64,000 nucleotides of DNA from positions 992,001-1,056,000 of the forward strand of contig NZ_CP073577.1 of assembly GCF_018205975.1 (NCBI RefSeq). The letters run 5' to 3'. The notes beneath the pieces are model-generated. The model was not told where the DNA came from and searched no databases. It saw only the letters and a list, made by a program, of their open reading frames with translations. Below, one piece after another: positions 28,044 through 37,354 of the stretch; position 1 is the first letter of the stretch; each line of letters starts with the position of its first letter. Source of the stretch: Erythrobacter sp. JK5. GTDB lineage: Bacteria; Pseudomonadota; Alphaproteobacteria; Sphingomonadales; Sphingomonadaceae. Made by a program: the position numbers and the translations under genes.

Positions 28044-28897
28044 TGCGCCTTGAGTTCCACCGCGCGCGCATACAGCGCCTGGCGGTCGAGCCCGGTGGCC
28101 TTGGCCACCTTCGCGGCGGCCTTGCTGGGGCTGGCTTCGGACAGCGCCGCGCGCAGCATCTCGTCGGGATCGGCATGGTTCTCCAGCACTCGGGGCGGGC
28201 CGATAAGCAACACGATCTCGCCCTTGGGCGGGTTCGCCGAATAATGGCTGGCGAGATCGCGCGCCGATCCGGTGCGGCATTCCTCGTGAAGCTTGGTGAG
28301 TTCGCGGGCCACCGCGACGTCGCGCTCCGGCCAGCGCCGGGCGATCGCTTCGAGACTGCGCACCAGTCGCGGTCCTGTTTCGTAGAAGATCAGCGTCGCG
28401 TCCGTGTCTGCCAGCCCGTCGAGCACGTCTCCGCGCGCCTTGTCCTTGTGCGGAAGGAAACCGGCGAACAGGAACCGGTCGTTGGGCAGGCCCGCCAGCG
28501 TCAGTCCCGCAATCGCGGCGCAGGCACCGGGTACGGTGAACACGGCGATGTCGGCTTCACGCGCCTCGCGCACCAGACGATATCCGGGGTCGGACACCAA
28601 GGGCGTTCCCGCATCGCTGACCAGCGCCACAGGTTCGCCGCGGGCCAAATCGATCAGGCGCGCACGCTGGTCTTCGGATGCGTGATCGTCGTACCGCCGC
28701 ATCCGCGTGGACACGCCGAGATGCTTGAGCAGACGTCCGGTTACGCGCGTGTCTTCGCAGGCGATCAGGCTCGACCGCTGCAATACGTCGACTGCGCGGA
28801 GCGTTATGTCGCCTAGATTGCCAATCGGCGTCGCCACGATGTAGAGACCGGGATCAAGGTGTTCAGTCAAAGCTGATTCAGGTGCGGGCGTGTTCAC
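28040..28897 (-). CDS. rsmI: 16S rRNA 2'-O-ribose C1402 methyltransferase
   Basis: 285 residues. RsmI methylates C1402 of 16S rRNA with SAM. The tetrapyrrole-methylase-like fold is clear: GLYIVATPIGNLGDITLRA, LIACEDTRVTGRLLKHL, ALVSDAGTPLVSDPGYRLV and FTVPGACAAIAGLTLAGL. The GTG at 28897 is used because AAAGAAGAAC lies just upstream; a TTG at 28933 is the alternative. It is in an operon with yraN and divergent from the PBP activator gene. Confidence 0.95.
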   Translation of the reverse strand: MNTPAPESALTEHLDPGLYIVATPIGNLGDITLRAVDVLQRSSLIACEDTRVTGRLLKHLGVSTRMRRYDDHASEDQRARLIDLARGEPVALVSDAGTPLVSDPGYRLVREAREADIAVFTVPGACAAIAGLTLAGLPNDRFLFAGFLPHKDKARGDVLDGLADTDATLIFYETGPRLVRSLEAIARRWPERDVAVARELTKLHEECRTGSARDLASHYSANPPKGEIVLLIGPPRVLENHADPDEMLRAALSEASPSKAAAKVAKATGLDRQALYARAVELKAQ

Positions 28898-28989
28898 GCG
28901 TTCTTCTTTGAAGCAGCCATCGGGGGTCGGCAAGAATGAAGGGTATGGGCGCAGCCGTTTGGGGCAAGTCGCTGGTCGAGAAGACGAAG

Positions 28990-30147
28990 ATGGTGGTGAA
29001 CCGGCGCACTCTGGTGATCGCCGGAACCGCGATGCTGTTGGCGGGCTGCAAGCTGATTCCGGAAACCGTCGAACCGACCACCTCCGTTCCGGAAGCCACC
29101 CCCACTCCCGAACCGAGCGCGACCGCGCTGCCGAGCGATTCCACGCGTCATCGGGTCGCCTTGCTGGTCCCGATGTCGGGCGAGGCCGGAGCGGTCGGGC
29201 AATCGCTCGCCAATGCGACCACGATGGCGCTGATCGATACCAACGCCAACAATCTGCGGATCACCACCTACGATACTTCGCAGGGGGCCTCGGCCGCTGC
29301 ACGGCGTGCGATTGCCGATGGCAATGCCCTGATCCTCGGGCCGCTGCTAGCCGGCAACGTCCCGGCGGTGCAGGCTCAGGCGCGGCCCGCCGGGGTGCCT
29401 GCGATCGCGTTCTCGAACGACACGTCGGTGGCAAGCGCCGATGTGTTCGTGATGGGCCACATTCCCGAACAATCGATCGCGCGCAGCGTGCGCTATGCGC
29501 GCCAGCAGGGGGCAAGAAATTTCGCAGCCCTCCTGCCCGAAGGCGATTACGGCCAGAGGTCCTATTCGGCCCTGACAAACTCGCTGCGCGAATATGGCGG
29601 CACGCTCGCCGCGTTCGAGCGCTACGCGCGCGGCAACACCTCGATCGTCGGCGCTGCGCAGCGGCTCAAGACGCGGGGCGGGTTCGATACCGTGCTGATC
29701 GCCGATGGCGCCCGCCTGGCGGTGCGCGCCGCCGATGAACTGAAGAGCGGCGGTGGAGGCCTGCAACTGGTCGGCACGGAATTGTGGAGCGGCGAATCCG
29801 CCCTCACCCGTTCCAGCGCCGTCAACGGCGCGATCTTCTCGGCGGTCTCCGATGGACGGTTCAGGCGCTTTTCCGACAGCTACGAGGCACGCTTCGGCAG
29901 CAAGCCGTATCGCATCGCAACGCTCGGCTACGATTCGGTGCTGCTGACCCTGCGCGTGGCGCGCGACTGGCGTGTCGGCAGCCGCTTTCCGAAGAACGAG
30001 CTCTACGATGCCGGTGGCTTCCTGGGTGTCGACGGGCCGTTCCGCTTCATGCGCAACGGCGTGGCCGAGCGCGCGCTCGAAGTCCGCGAAATCCGCGGGA
30101 ACGAGATCGTCGCGGTCGATGCCGCCCCGACCGCGTTCAGCCGCTGA
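28990..30147 (+). CDS. Penicillin-binding protein activator (LpoA-like) lipoprotein
   Basis: About 385 residues. It begins MVVNRRTLVIAG and has the lipobox LLAGC, then a Pro/Thr-rich linker and a type-1 periplasmic-binding-protein fold (VALLVPMSGEAGAVGQSLANA, then ILGPLLAGNVPAV). LpoA-type lipoproteins sit in the outer membrane and stimulate class A PBPs. ATG 28990 was chosen because it gives a normal short signal peptide; ATG 28936 would add 18 residues before it and is the alternative. The neighbours rsmI-yraN are also next to lpoA in E. coli, which supports the call. Confidence 0.85.
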   Translation: MVVNRRTLVIAGTAMLLAGCKLIPETVEPTTSVPEATPTPEPSATALPSDSTRHRVALLVPMSGEAGAVGQSLANATTMALIDTNANNLRITTYDTSQGASAAARRAIADGNALILGPLLAGNVPAVQAQARPAGVPAIAFSNDTSVASADVFVMGHIPEQSIARSVRYARQQGARNFAALLPEGDYGQRSYSALTNSLREYGGTLAAFERYARGNTSIVGAAQRLKTRGGFDTVLIADGARLAVRAADELKSGGGGLQLVGTELWSGESALTRSSAVNGAIFSAVSDGRFRRFSDSYEARFGSKPYRIATLGYDSVLLTLRVARDWRVGSRFPKNELYDAGGFLGVDGPFRFMRNGVAERALEVREIRGNEIVAVDAAPTAFSR

Positions 30148-30173
30148 ACTTGCGCAAAAGCCTGCGCGGCTGC

Positions 30174-30203
30174 TTGTGAGGGTGCGAGCGCGCGCCCTAT
30201 ATC
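30174..30203 (+). promoter_or_regulatory. Candidate promoter of a leaderless parE transcript
   Basis: TTGTGA (30174-30179), an 18-nt spacer and TATATC (30198-30203) lie so close to the parE ATG (30210) that transcription would begin at or beside the start codon. No Shine-Dalgarno sequence precedes the ATG (CGACCCC). Both facts fit a leaderless mRNA. Confidence 0.45.
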
Positions 30204-30209
30204 GACCCC

Positions 30210-32186
30210 ATGTCCGAAGACCTGTTTGAAAACACGCCGACTTCGAGCGGCGATTACGACTCTTCCTCGATCGAGGTGCTCGAGGGGTTGGAGCCGGTGC
30301 GCCGCCGCCCGGGCATGTATATCGGCGGGACCGACGATCGCGCGCTGCACCACCTCGCCGCCGAAGTGTTAGACAATTCGATGGACGAGGCGGTGGCCGG
30401 CCACGCCAGCCGGATCGAGGTGCGGCTCGACGAAGGCAACCGGCTGACCGTTACGGACAACGGACGCGGCATCCCGGTCGACGAACACCCCAAGTTTCCG
30501 GGAAAGTCGACGCTCGAGGTGATCCTTTCGACACTGCATTCGGGCGGTAAGTTCTCGGGCAAGGCCTATGCGACGTCCGGCGGTCTGCACGGGGTGGGTG
30601 TCAGCGTGGTCAACGCGCTGTCATCGCACACGCGGGTCGAGGTGGCGCGCGACAAGCAGCTTTACGTACAGGAATTCTCCAAAGGGCAGACGCTCGGCAA
30701 GATCGAACAGCTCGGCGCTGCACCCAACCGGCGCGGCACCAGCGTGACCTTCACGCCCGACACCGAGATTTTCGGCGAACGGCAGTTCAGGCCACAGCGC
30801 CTGTTCAAGCTCGCCCGGTCGAAAGCGTATCTGTTCGCCGGGGTCGAAATCCGCTGGAAATGCGCCGAGAGCCTCACCGGCGAGGATGTGCCTGCCGAAG
30901 CGACCTTCAGGTTTCCCGGCGGTCTCGCCGATCATCTCGCCGAACAGGTCGGCACGCGCGAATGCGTGACCGCGCAGCCCTTCACCGGCAACCAGGACTT
31001 TGCCGACGATCAGGGCCGGGTCGAATGGGCGATCGCCTGGCCGCTCTATTCCGACGGTTCGACCAGCTGGTATTGCAACACCGTGCCCACCCCCGATGGC
31101 GGCACCCACGAACAGGGCGTGCGCGCGGCGCTGACCAAGGGCCTGCGCGCGTTCGGCGACCTCACCGGCGCAAAGAAGGCCAAGGACATCACCGCCGACG
31201 ACGTGATGACCGGCGCGGAAGTGATGCTGAGCGTCTTCATCCGCGATCCGCAGTTCCAGTCGCAGACCAAGGACCGCCTGACCTCGCCCGAAGCTGCGCG
31301 CCTCGTCGAGAACGCGGTGCGCGACCATTTCGACCACTTCCTCACCGACAACATGGAGCGCGGCAAGGCGCTGCTGGGCGAGGTGATGGAGCGCATGGAC
31401 GAGCGCCTGCGCCGCAAGCAGGAACGCGAGATCAAGCGCAAGACCGCGACCAACGCCAAGAAGCTGCGGCTGCCGGGCAAGCTCACCGATTGTTCGGGCG
31501 ACAGCGATGCAGATACCGAGCTGTTCATCGTCGAAGGCGACAGCGCGGGCGGCAGCGCCAAACAGGCGCGCAACCGCAAGACGCAGGCGATCCTGCCGAT
31601 CCGCGGCAAGATCCTCAACGTCGCCTCCGCCACCGCCGACAAGATCCGCGCCAACAGCGAAATCGCCGACCTCTCGCTCGCGCTCGGCTGCGGCACGCGC
31701 AAGGACTGCGACGCGGAAAACCTGCGCTACGATCGCATCATCATCATGACCGACGCCGATGTCGACGGCGCGCATATCGCGACGCTGCTGATGACGTTCT
31801 TCTTCCAGGAAATGCCCGACGTGGTGAAGAAGGGTCACCTGTTCTTGGCCCAGCCACCGCTCTACCGCCTTACCGCGGGCAAGGAGAGCCGCTACGCCCG
31901 CGACGAAGCCGATCGCGCCAAGCTCGAAGAGACGGTGTTCAAGGGCAAGAAGGTGGAGGTCTCACGGTTCAAGGGCCTCGGCGAGATGAACCCGCAGCAA
32001 TTGCGCGAAACCACCATGAACCCCGACACGCGCTCGCTGGTGCGGATTACTCTGCCGCAGGAGTTCGAGGACCGCGCAGGAGTCGCCCGGCTCGTCGACG
32101 AGCTGATGGGCCGCAATCCGGAACACCGCTTCAACTTCATCCAGAACCACGCCAGCGACGTGGACCGGGATATGATCGATGCCTGA
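30210..32186 (+). CDS. parE: DNA topoisomerase IV subunit B
   Basis: A 658-residue ATPase subunit that with ParC decatenates daughter chromosomes. The GHKL ATPase domain has EVLDNSMDEA, VTDNGRGIPVD and SGGLHGVGVSVVNALS. The TOPRIM domain has EGDSAGGSAKQARNRKTQAILP and MTDADVDGAHI. ParE rather than GyrB is indicated by the length, by RPGMYIGGTDDRALHHL and by the absence of the GyrB insert. It overlaps the next small membrane-protein gene by 8 bp. Confidence 0.96.
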   Translation: MSEDLFENTPTSSGDYDSSSIEVLEGLEPVRRRPGMYIGGTDDRALHHLAAEVLDNSMDEAVAGHASRIEVRLDEGNRLTVTDNGRGIPVDEHPKFPGKSTLEVILSTLHSGGKFSGKAYATSGGLHGVGVSVVNALSSHTRVEVARDKQLYVQEFSKGQTLGKIEQLGAAPNRRGTSVTFTPDTEIFGERQFRPQRLFKLARSKAYLFAGVEIRWKCAESLTGEDVPAEATFRFPGGLADHLAEQVGTRECVTAQPFTGNQDFADDQGRVEWAIAWPLYSDGSTSWYCNTVPTPDGGTHEQGVRAALTKGLRAFGDLTGAKKAKDITADDVMTGAEVMLSVFIRDPQFQSQTKDRLTSPEAARLVENAVRDHFDHFLTDNMERGKALLGEVMERMDERLRRKQEREIKRKTATNAKKLRLPGKLTDCSGDSDADTELFIVEGDSAGGSAKQARNRKTQAILPIRGKILNVASATADKIRANSEIADLSLALGCGTRKDCDAENLRYDRIIIMTDADVDGAHIATLLMTFFFQEMPDVVKKGHLFLAQPPLYRLTAGKESRYARDEADRAKLEETVFKGKKVEVSRFKGLGEMNPQQLRETTMNPDTRSLVRITLPQEFEDRAGVARLVDELMGRNPEHRFNFIQNHASDVDRDMIDA

Positions 32187-32550
32187 CCGGCCCGACTATC
32201 CCGATCCGCGCAAGGAAGACATCATCTACGGCGACCGCCGCATTTCGCGGCCCGATGTGTCGTTGCCGGACTGGGAAATGCCCGATACGGCCTATCGTCC
32301 CATACCCATCGTCTGGTTCACCGCCGCGATGCTGGGGCAGTTGCTGGCGCTGGGCGTTGTCTTCACGCTGTTCGGCACCAGCCACGGCGCTTTCACCATC
32401 GGCACGTCCGCACTCGTCACCGCAGTGATCGGCGCATGGACGTGGGAGCGCGGTATGCGTTCGGCCTCGACCGGATGGAAAATCGCGACCATCGCGGTCC
32501 TGCTCGTTCAGTTTCTGCTTATCGGCGTGGCTGCAAGCGAGCGGTTGTGA
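32179..32550 (+). CDS. Small membrane protein of unknown function
   Basis: 123 residues, not recognised. About 45 polar N-terminal residues rich in Asp/Pro/Arg are followed by three hydrophobic helices (roughly 46-67, 72-88 and 101-117). It starts inside the last codons of parE and its stop overlaps the next gene as GTGA, so all three are probably expressed together. Nothing suggests a catalytic role. Confidence 0.7.
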   Translation: MPDRPDYPDPRKEDIIYGDRRISRPDVSLPDWEMPDTAYRPIPIVWFTAAMLGQLLALGVVFTLFGTSHGAFTIGTSALVTAVIGAWTWERGMRSASTGWKIATIAVLLVQFLLIGVAASERL

Positions 32551-33689
32551 ACCAGCCCGCCCATCGATTCCTCGCCTTGATACTCGCTGCGCTGGCACTT
32601 TCGGCCTGCGCGATACAGCCGCCCGATCCGCTGCCCCTGACCCGCAACTGCACCGATTCCGAAGTGGCGTTGCCGCAAGACGAGGCGCACCAGCTGTCGT
32701 TCTTCCATTCCACCGCAATCCCCGATTGTGGCGGGCCGCAATTCGTCATGCAGCTGTTTCGTCACACCGAACCGACCTTCGGCACCGGAACGTACCAGTA
32801 TCTCGCCGACGAACCCGGCGATCCCGTCCTTGCCCGGCATTCCGAAACGCGCTGGCTCGCCGCGCTCCAGCAGGCGATCGACCGGCCGGAGGCGCAGGGG
32901 CGGCTGATCGTCTTCATCCATGGCTACGCGACGGAATTCGACGAGGCGCATATGGATGCCGCCGAGCTTCGCCGCCTCGCCGGAGACGATGTTCCGCTGG
33001 TCATGCTGCACTGGCCCTCGCGCGGTTCGGCCAGCGCCTATTTCAGCGATCGCGCCAGCATCGAATGGGCGCAAGACGAGATTACCCGCCAGATTGCGCG
33101 GTTCACACGGATGTCGAACGACATCACGCTGGTGTCGCACTCGCTCGGGGCGCAGGCGCTCACCAACGCTGCCATCGCGATCGAGAGCGATCCCCTCGCC
33201 CGGCCCGTCGCGATCCGGAGGATCGTGCTGGCTTCGCCCGACCTCGACCGGCATCAAGCCCTGCGTCCCGGCGGTATCGTCGACCAGGTACTCAAGCACG
33301 ATCGCAGGATGGTGATCTACGCGTCGGCCAGGGACAATGCGCTGCGCGCCTCGCGCAACGTCAACGGCTATTCCCGCCTGGGATCGACCAGCTGCAAGCA
33401 CGATGTCGTGTTCGCACGGCGCGCGCTGGGCGATGACGGGTCCTGCCATCTGACCGCACCGCGCGACGGACTGGCGATCGTCGACACCGGCCCGTCGGAT
33501 GCCAAGGGCCTGCTGCGACACAACGATTTCCTGAAGAGCTGCCAGGTGCGCGAAGACCTGCGCGCCTTCCTGCGCGACGAGGCCGCACCGGCCTATCGAA
33601 GCGCCATTTTCGACGAAGCCGGTGCGACGGGCTTCGTCATCGACCCAAGCATGGATTTCGACGGAGCGCCCTGCGATCCGATCATGTGA
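32547..33689 (+). CDS. Alpha/beta-hydrolase lipoprotein (DUF900-like)
   Basis: 380 residues. A lipoprotein signal (LALILAALALSAC) is followed by an alpha/beta hydrolase of the DUF900 type. It shows VFIHGYATEFDEA (oxyanion region), the block VMLHWPSRGSASAYFSDRASIEWA typical of the family, the nucleophile elbow SHSLGAQ, and a late histidine in LLRHNDFL. The substrate is unknown. GTG 32547 was chosen because it begins the signal peptide and overlaps the upstream stop by 4 bp; longer starts lie within the preceding gene. Confidence 0.82.
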   Translation: MNQPAHRFLALILAALALSACAIQPPDPLPLTRNCTDSEVALPQDEAHQLSFFHSTAIPDCGGPQFVMQLFRHTEPTFGTGTYQYLADEPGDPVLARHSETRWLAALQQAIDRPEAQGRLIVFIHGYATEFDEAHMDAAELRRLAGDDVPLVMLHWPSRGSASAYFSDRASIEWAQDEITRQIARFTRMSNDITLVSHSLGAQALTNAAIAIESDPLARPVAIRRIVLASPDLDRHQALRPGGIVDQVLKHDRRMVIYASARDNALRASRNVNGYSRLGSTSCKHDVVFARRALGDDGSCHLTAPRDGLAIVDTGPSDAKGLLRHNDFLKSCQVREDLRAFLRDEAAPAYRSAIFDEAGATGFVIDPSMDFDGAPCDPIM

Positions 33690-33701
33690 GGCGACACGCG
33701 T

Positions 33702-34925
33702 CTATCCGGCGGTCTCGGTATGGATATGCAGGTGCCCTTCGAGCGTGCGGTGGACCGGGCATTTGTCGGCAATCTCGATGATCCGCTGGCGCTGATCGTC
33801 GGTCAGGTCGTCGCCGATCAGTTCGATCGCACGGTACAATGCCTGCGCTGGCATGGCTTCCTCTTCGGCGGCCAGAACATGCCCGCAATCCTCGGCATGG
33901 TTGCGCTCATGGGTGAGATGGATGCGTGTGCCGTCCATCGGCCATTGCTTGCGATCGGCATACATCTTCATCGTCATCGCGGTGCAGGTGCCGAGCGCGG
34001 CGAGCAGCAAATCGTAGGGTGTCGGCCCGGTGTCGTCGCCGCCAAAGGAGCGCGGCTCGTCGGCGACGAAGCGGTGCGAGACGGTGTGCACTTCGGTGCC
34101 GAACTTGCCGTGCCCGGTCTGCACCACCACGCCGTCTTCCGGCATCGGCCAGTCCGCGCGCAGCGGCAGGTATCGGTGCGCCCAACTGGCGATCATGCTC
34201 GCTGCAAACTCCGCGTCCGCAGCATTGGTCAGGAGGTGATCGGCTCCGGCGAGACTCACGAAGCTTTTCGGGTGATAGGCCGCGCCGAACAGCGCGCTGG
34301 CGTGTTCCACCCCCACGATCTCGTCGGTCGGGGAATGCAGCGCGAGGTATGGCAGGCGCAATTGCTTCACCAGCTCCAGCAGATCGACGGATTCGGTCCG
34401 CTCCAGAAACTCCCGGCTGACCGAAAACGTCTGGCCGCCGATGGTGACGGGCCCTTCCCCGTCGCGCTTGATCGCCTCGTGATCGCCCTTGATGATGTGC
34501 AGCACATGCGGAACGTCCGAAGGCGCCCCGATCGTCGCGACGGCGGCGACTGTCTTGCTGCCGAGCTCGTGCGCCGCCGCAAGTACGGCTGCCCCTCCGA
34601 GACTGTGGCCAATCAGCAGCAACTGACTGTCAAAGCGAGCGGTCAAGATCTCCGCAACCGAAACGAGATCCGCAATGTCGGCGGCGAAGCCGGCGCGGCC
34701 GAAATCGCCTTCGCTCCTGCCAAGCCCGGTAAAGTCGAACCGCAGACAGGCGATGCCTTGCCTCGCCAGTGCGCGCGAAACGCTGATCGCGGCCTTGCTC
34801 TGCTTCGTGCATGTGAAACAATGCGCAAACACCGCCGCGCCGCGCACGAGCCCGGTTGGCATTTCGAGCGAACCTTCGAGCGTGTGACCGCCGGCAGCCG
34901 CGATCGCGAGTGTCTCCATCGGCAT
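33702..34925 (-). CDS. Fused alpha/beta hydrolase - OsmC family protein
   Basis: 407 residues made of two domains. Residues about 1-255 are a serine hydrolase with AHCFTCTKQSKAA, the nucleophile elbow GHSLGGAAVLAAA, HSPTDEIVG and a late histidine in GADHLL. Residues about 270-407 are an OsmC/Ohr domain with GPTPYDLLLAALGTCTAMTMKMYA and the second cysteine in IADKCPVHRTLEG, the paired thiols that reduce peroxides. This fusion is a known architecture. ATG 34925 is preceded by GGGAGATTGAAT. It faces the serine hydrolase gene divergently. Confidence 0.9.
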   Translation of the reverse strand: MPMETLAIAAAGGHTLEGSLEMPTGLVRGAAVFAHCFTCTKQSKAAISVSRALARQGIACLRFDFTGLGRSEGDFGRAGFAADIADLVSVAEILTARFDSQLLLIGHSLGGAAVLAAAHELGSKTVAAVATIGAPSDVPHVLHIIKGDHEAIKRDGEGPVTIGGQTFSVSREFLERTESVDLLELVKQLRLPYLALHSPTDEIVGVEHASALFGAAYHPKSFVSLAGADHLLTNAADAEFAASMIASWAHRYLPLRADWPMPEDGVVVQTGHGKFGTEVHTVSHRFVADEPRSFGGDDTGPTPYDLLLAALGTCTAMTMKMYADRKQWPMDGTRIHLTHERNHAEDCGHVLAAEEEAMPAQALYRAIELIGDDLTDDQRQRIIEIADKCPVHRTLEGHLHIHTETAG

Positions 34926-35080
34926 ATTCAATCTCCCGCCTGAATGTGCAACCGTTGGAGCATGCACCTTCGGCCGGCCTTGCAACAGGCCTTTCGCCTG
35001 CGCATGCGGAAAAATTGCGCCGGTCCGGCTTTCCGCCTCATCCCTTGTGGCTTACAGTGCTGACAAATAGGAGAATTTCG

Positions 35081-36397
35081 ATGCGAATAGTCGCCACCCT
35101 GCTGATCGCGATACTTCTGGCGCTGGGGACCGCTGGACCTTCGTCTGCGCAGGAAACGGATCGCGAGACCGACCCCGCTCCCAGCGCGATCGAACTGCGC
35201 AGCCGGCAGGTGGTCGATGTCATCAATGGCGATATCGAACCCGAACAGGTCTTCAGCGCTTCGTTTCTCGCGACCCTCCCGCCCGCACAGATCAAGGCCT
35301 TTGCCCAGAGCCTGACGAGCCAGTTCGGTGCGGCAATCGCGGTCGAAAGGCTCGATCCCGGAGACGGCACTCGGGCCGCGCTGGATGTGCGGTTCGAGCG
35401 CGGGATTGCACGCGGCGGCCTTGCCATCCTTCCGGCCGAGGATGATCGCATCAGCGAACTGGTGTTCACCTCGGTCGAGCCGATCATCGCCGCAGACGAC
35501 AGCGCCGAGAGGATCCGCGCCGATCTCGCGGCCCTGCCCGGCACCACCAATGCGTTGTTCGCCAGGCTCGGCGGCGGCGGCGAATTCGATCCCGTCCTCG
35601 CGCACAACGATACGACACAACTGGCGCTCGGCTCGACCTTCAAGCTTTACGTACTCTCGACGCTGGCGCGATCGGTCGCGGACGGCAGCCGGGCGTGGGA
35701 CGAAGTTGTCGCGCTGTCCGAAAAGTCGTTTCCAAGCGGCCAGATGCAGGACTGGCCGCAGGGTTCTCCGGTAACGCTCCATACGCTTGCCACCCTGATG
35801 ATCTCGATCAGCGACAACACCGCGACGGATCAGCTCATCGCCACGCTGGGCCGCGAGGCGATCGAGGCGGAACTGGTCGCCAGCGGCAACGCCTCGCCAT
35901 CGAACACCGTGCCACTGCTCAAGACCCGCGAACTGTTCGCGATGCGCGGGGTCAGCGATGAACTGATCGAAAGCTACCGGGCGGCCGACGATGCCGGACA
36001 GCGCCGCATCATCGCCGGGCTTACCGAAGCCGATGTGTCGCAGGACAAGGTGCAGAGGACCTTCGCGACCGACACGCCCGGTGCGATCGACATCGAATGG
36101 TTCGCCTCCCCGCGCGATCTCGCGGGGCTGCTGCGGCGGCTGGCGGGGCCCGACGGGGCGACGGCCCGCGACATCATGGCGGTGAAGCCGCGCCTTACCG
36201 ACACCCTCCGCGAGAGCTGGGACTATGCCGGGTTCAAGGGCGGATCGGAGCCGGGCGTGCTCAATCTCACCTGGCTCCTGCGCGATGCCAAGGGGGCCTA
36301 CTGGATCGCGACGGTGGGTTGGAACAATCCCGAAGCGAAGGTCGATCCGACCGCGCTCGAGGCGATCGCTCAGCGAATGATTGCGCTTCCTCGCTAA
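35081..36397 (+). CDS. Secreted serine hydrolase, class A beta-lactamase fold
   Basis: 438 residues with a signal peptide (MRIVATLLIAILLALGTAGPSSAQ). After an N-terminal accessory domain (about 35-150) comes a penicillin-recognising domain with STFK (SxxK nucleophile, about residue 188), SDN in ISISDNTATD, and KGG in YAGFKGGSEPG. The region where class A lactamases have Glu166 reads NTVPLLKTRELFAM, without the ExxLN motif. A true beta-lactamase is therefore unlikely; it may be an esterase or peptidase. AGGAGAATTTCG precedes the ATG. Confidence 0.82.
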   Translation: MRIVATLLIAILLALGTAGPSSAQETDRETDPAPSAIELRSRQVVDVINGDIEPEQVFSASFLATLPPAQIKAFAQSLTSQFGAAIAVERLDPGDGTRAALDVRFERGIARGGLAILPAEDDRISELVFTSVEPIIAADDSAERIRADLAALPGTTNALFARLGGGGEFDPVLAHNDTTQLALGSTFKLYVLSTLARSVADGSRAWDEVVALSEKSFPSGQMQDWPQGSPVTLHTLATLMISISDNTATDQLIATLGREAIEAELVASGNASPSNTVPLLKTRELFAMRGVSDELIESYRAADDAGQRRIIAGLTEADVSQDKVQRTFATDTPGAIDIEWFASPRDLAGLLRRLAGPDGATARDIMAVKPRLTDTLRESWDYAGFKGGSEPGVLNLTWLLRDAKGAYWIATVGWNNPEAKVDPTALEAIAQRMIALPR

Positions 36398-36493
36398 TCT
36401 GCCAGCACCCTCCCCCTTGCGCGGCAGCATCGCGCGCCTTATCGCGTGCTCGACAAATTCAGTTGCCAATCGCAATCAACTCACAGGACCCGC

Positions 36494-37354
36494 ATGACCG
36501 ACCAGCAGCAGCGTTTCGAAGGCACCAGTTCGTATATCGCCACCGACGATCTCAAGGTCGCGGTCAACGCTGCGGTCACGCTGCGCCGGCCGCTGCTGGT
36601 CAAGGGCGAGCCCGGTACCGGGAAGACGGTGCTGGCGCATGAGATTGCGCAGGCGATCGGCGCGCCGCTGATCGAGTGGAACGTAAAATCGACCACGAAA
36701 GCGCAGCAGGGTCTCTACGAATACGACGCAGTCGCGCGTCTGCGCGACGGCCAGCTCGGCGAGGAGCGGGTCCACGACATCCGCAACTACATCAAGAAGG
36801 GCAAGCTGTGGGAGGCATTCACGTCCGAACAGCTGCCCGTGCTGTTGATCGACGAGATCGACAAGGCCGATATCGAGTTCCCCAACGACCTGCTGCAGGA
36901 ACTCGATCGAATGAGCTTCGACGTTTACGAGACGAGGGAGCGGATCGAGGCGAAGGAACGCCCGATCGTCGTGATCACCTCGAACAACGAGAAGGAACTG
37001 CCCGACGCATTTCTGCGCCGTTGCTTCTTCCACTACATTAAGTTTCCCGATCGCGAGACGATGCAGGAGATCATCGACGTCCACTATCCCGGCATCCAGA
37101 AAACGCTGGTGAAGAAGGCGATGGATATTTTCTACGAATTGCGGGAAGTGCCGGGCCTCAAGAAGAAACCCTCGACCAGCGAGCTGCTCGACTGGCTCAA
37201 GCTGCTGCTTAACGAGGACATGCCGCTCGAAGTGCTGCAGGACAGCAACCCCAACAGCGCGATCCCGCCTCTGCACGGTGCGCTGCTCAAGAACGAGCAG
37301 GACGTGATGCTGTTCGAACGGCTCGCCTTCATGGCGCGCCGCAATCCCAGCTGA
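36494..37354 (+). CDS. MoxR-family AAA+ ATPase (CoxD-like)
   Basis: A 286-residue AAA+ chaperone-like ATPase. Walker A GEPGTGKT (about 38-45), Walker B VLLIDEIDKAD, sensor-1 VVITSNNEKELPDAFLRRCF and the arginine-finger region are all present. MoxR ATPases work with VWA-domain proteins to mature or insert cofactors into enzymes. The VWA/CoxE-like gene at 39414 is the likely partner. The downstream gene overlaps by 1 bp. No carbon-monoxide dehydrogenase gene is near. Confidence 0.92.
   Translation: MTDQQQRFEGTSSYIATDDLKVAVNAAVTLRRPLLVKGEPGTGKTVLAHEIAQAIGAPLIEWNVKSTTKAQQGLYEYDAVARLRDGQLGEERVHDIRNYIKKGKLWEAFTSEQLPVLLIDEIDKADIEFPNDLLQELDRMSFDVYETRERIEAKERPIVVITSNNEKELPDAFLRRCFFHYIKFPDRETMQEIIDVHYPGIQKTLVKKAMDIFYELREVPGLKKKPSTSELLDWLKLLLNEDMPLEVLQDSNPNSAIPPLHGALLKNEQDVMLFERLAFMARRNPS

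Noticed and set aside
27687..28280. Longer YraN start at 28280
   Set aside because: The added residues are arginine-rich and overlap rsmI; the ATGA overlap at 28043 gives a normal YraN.
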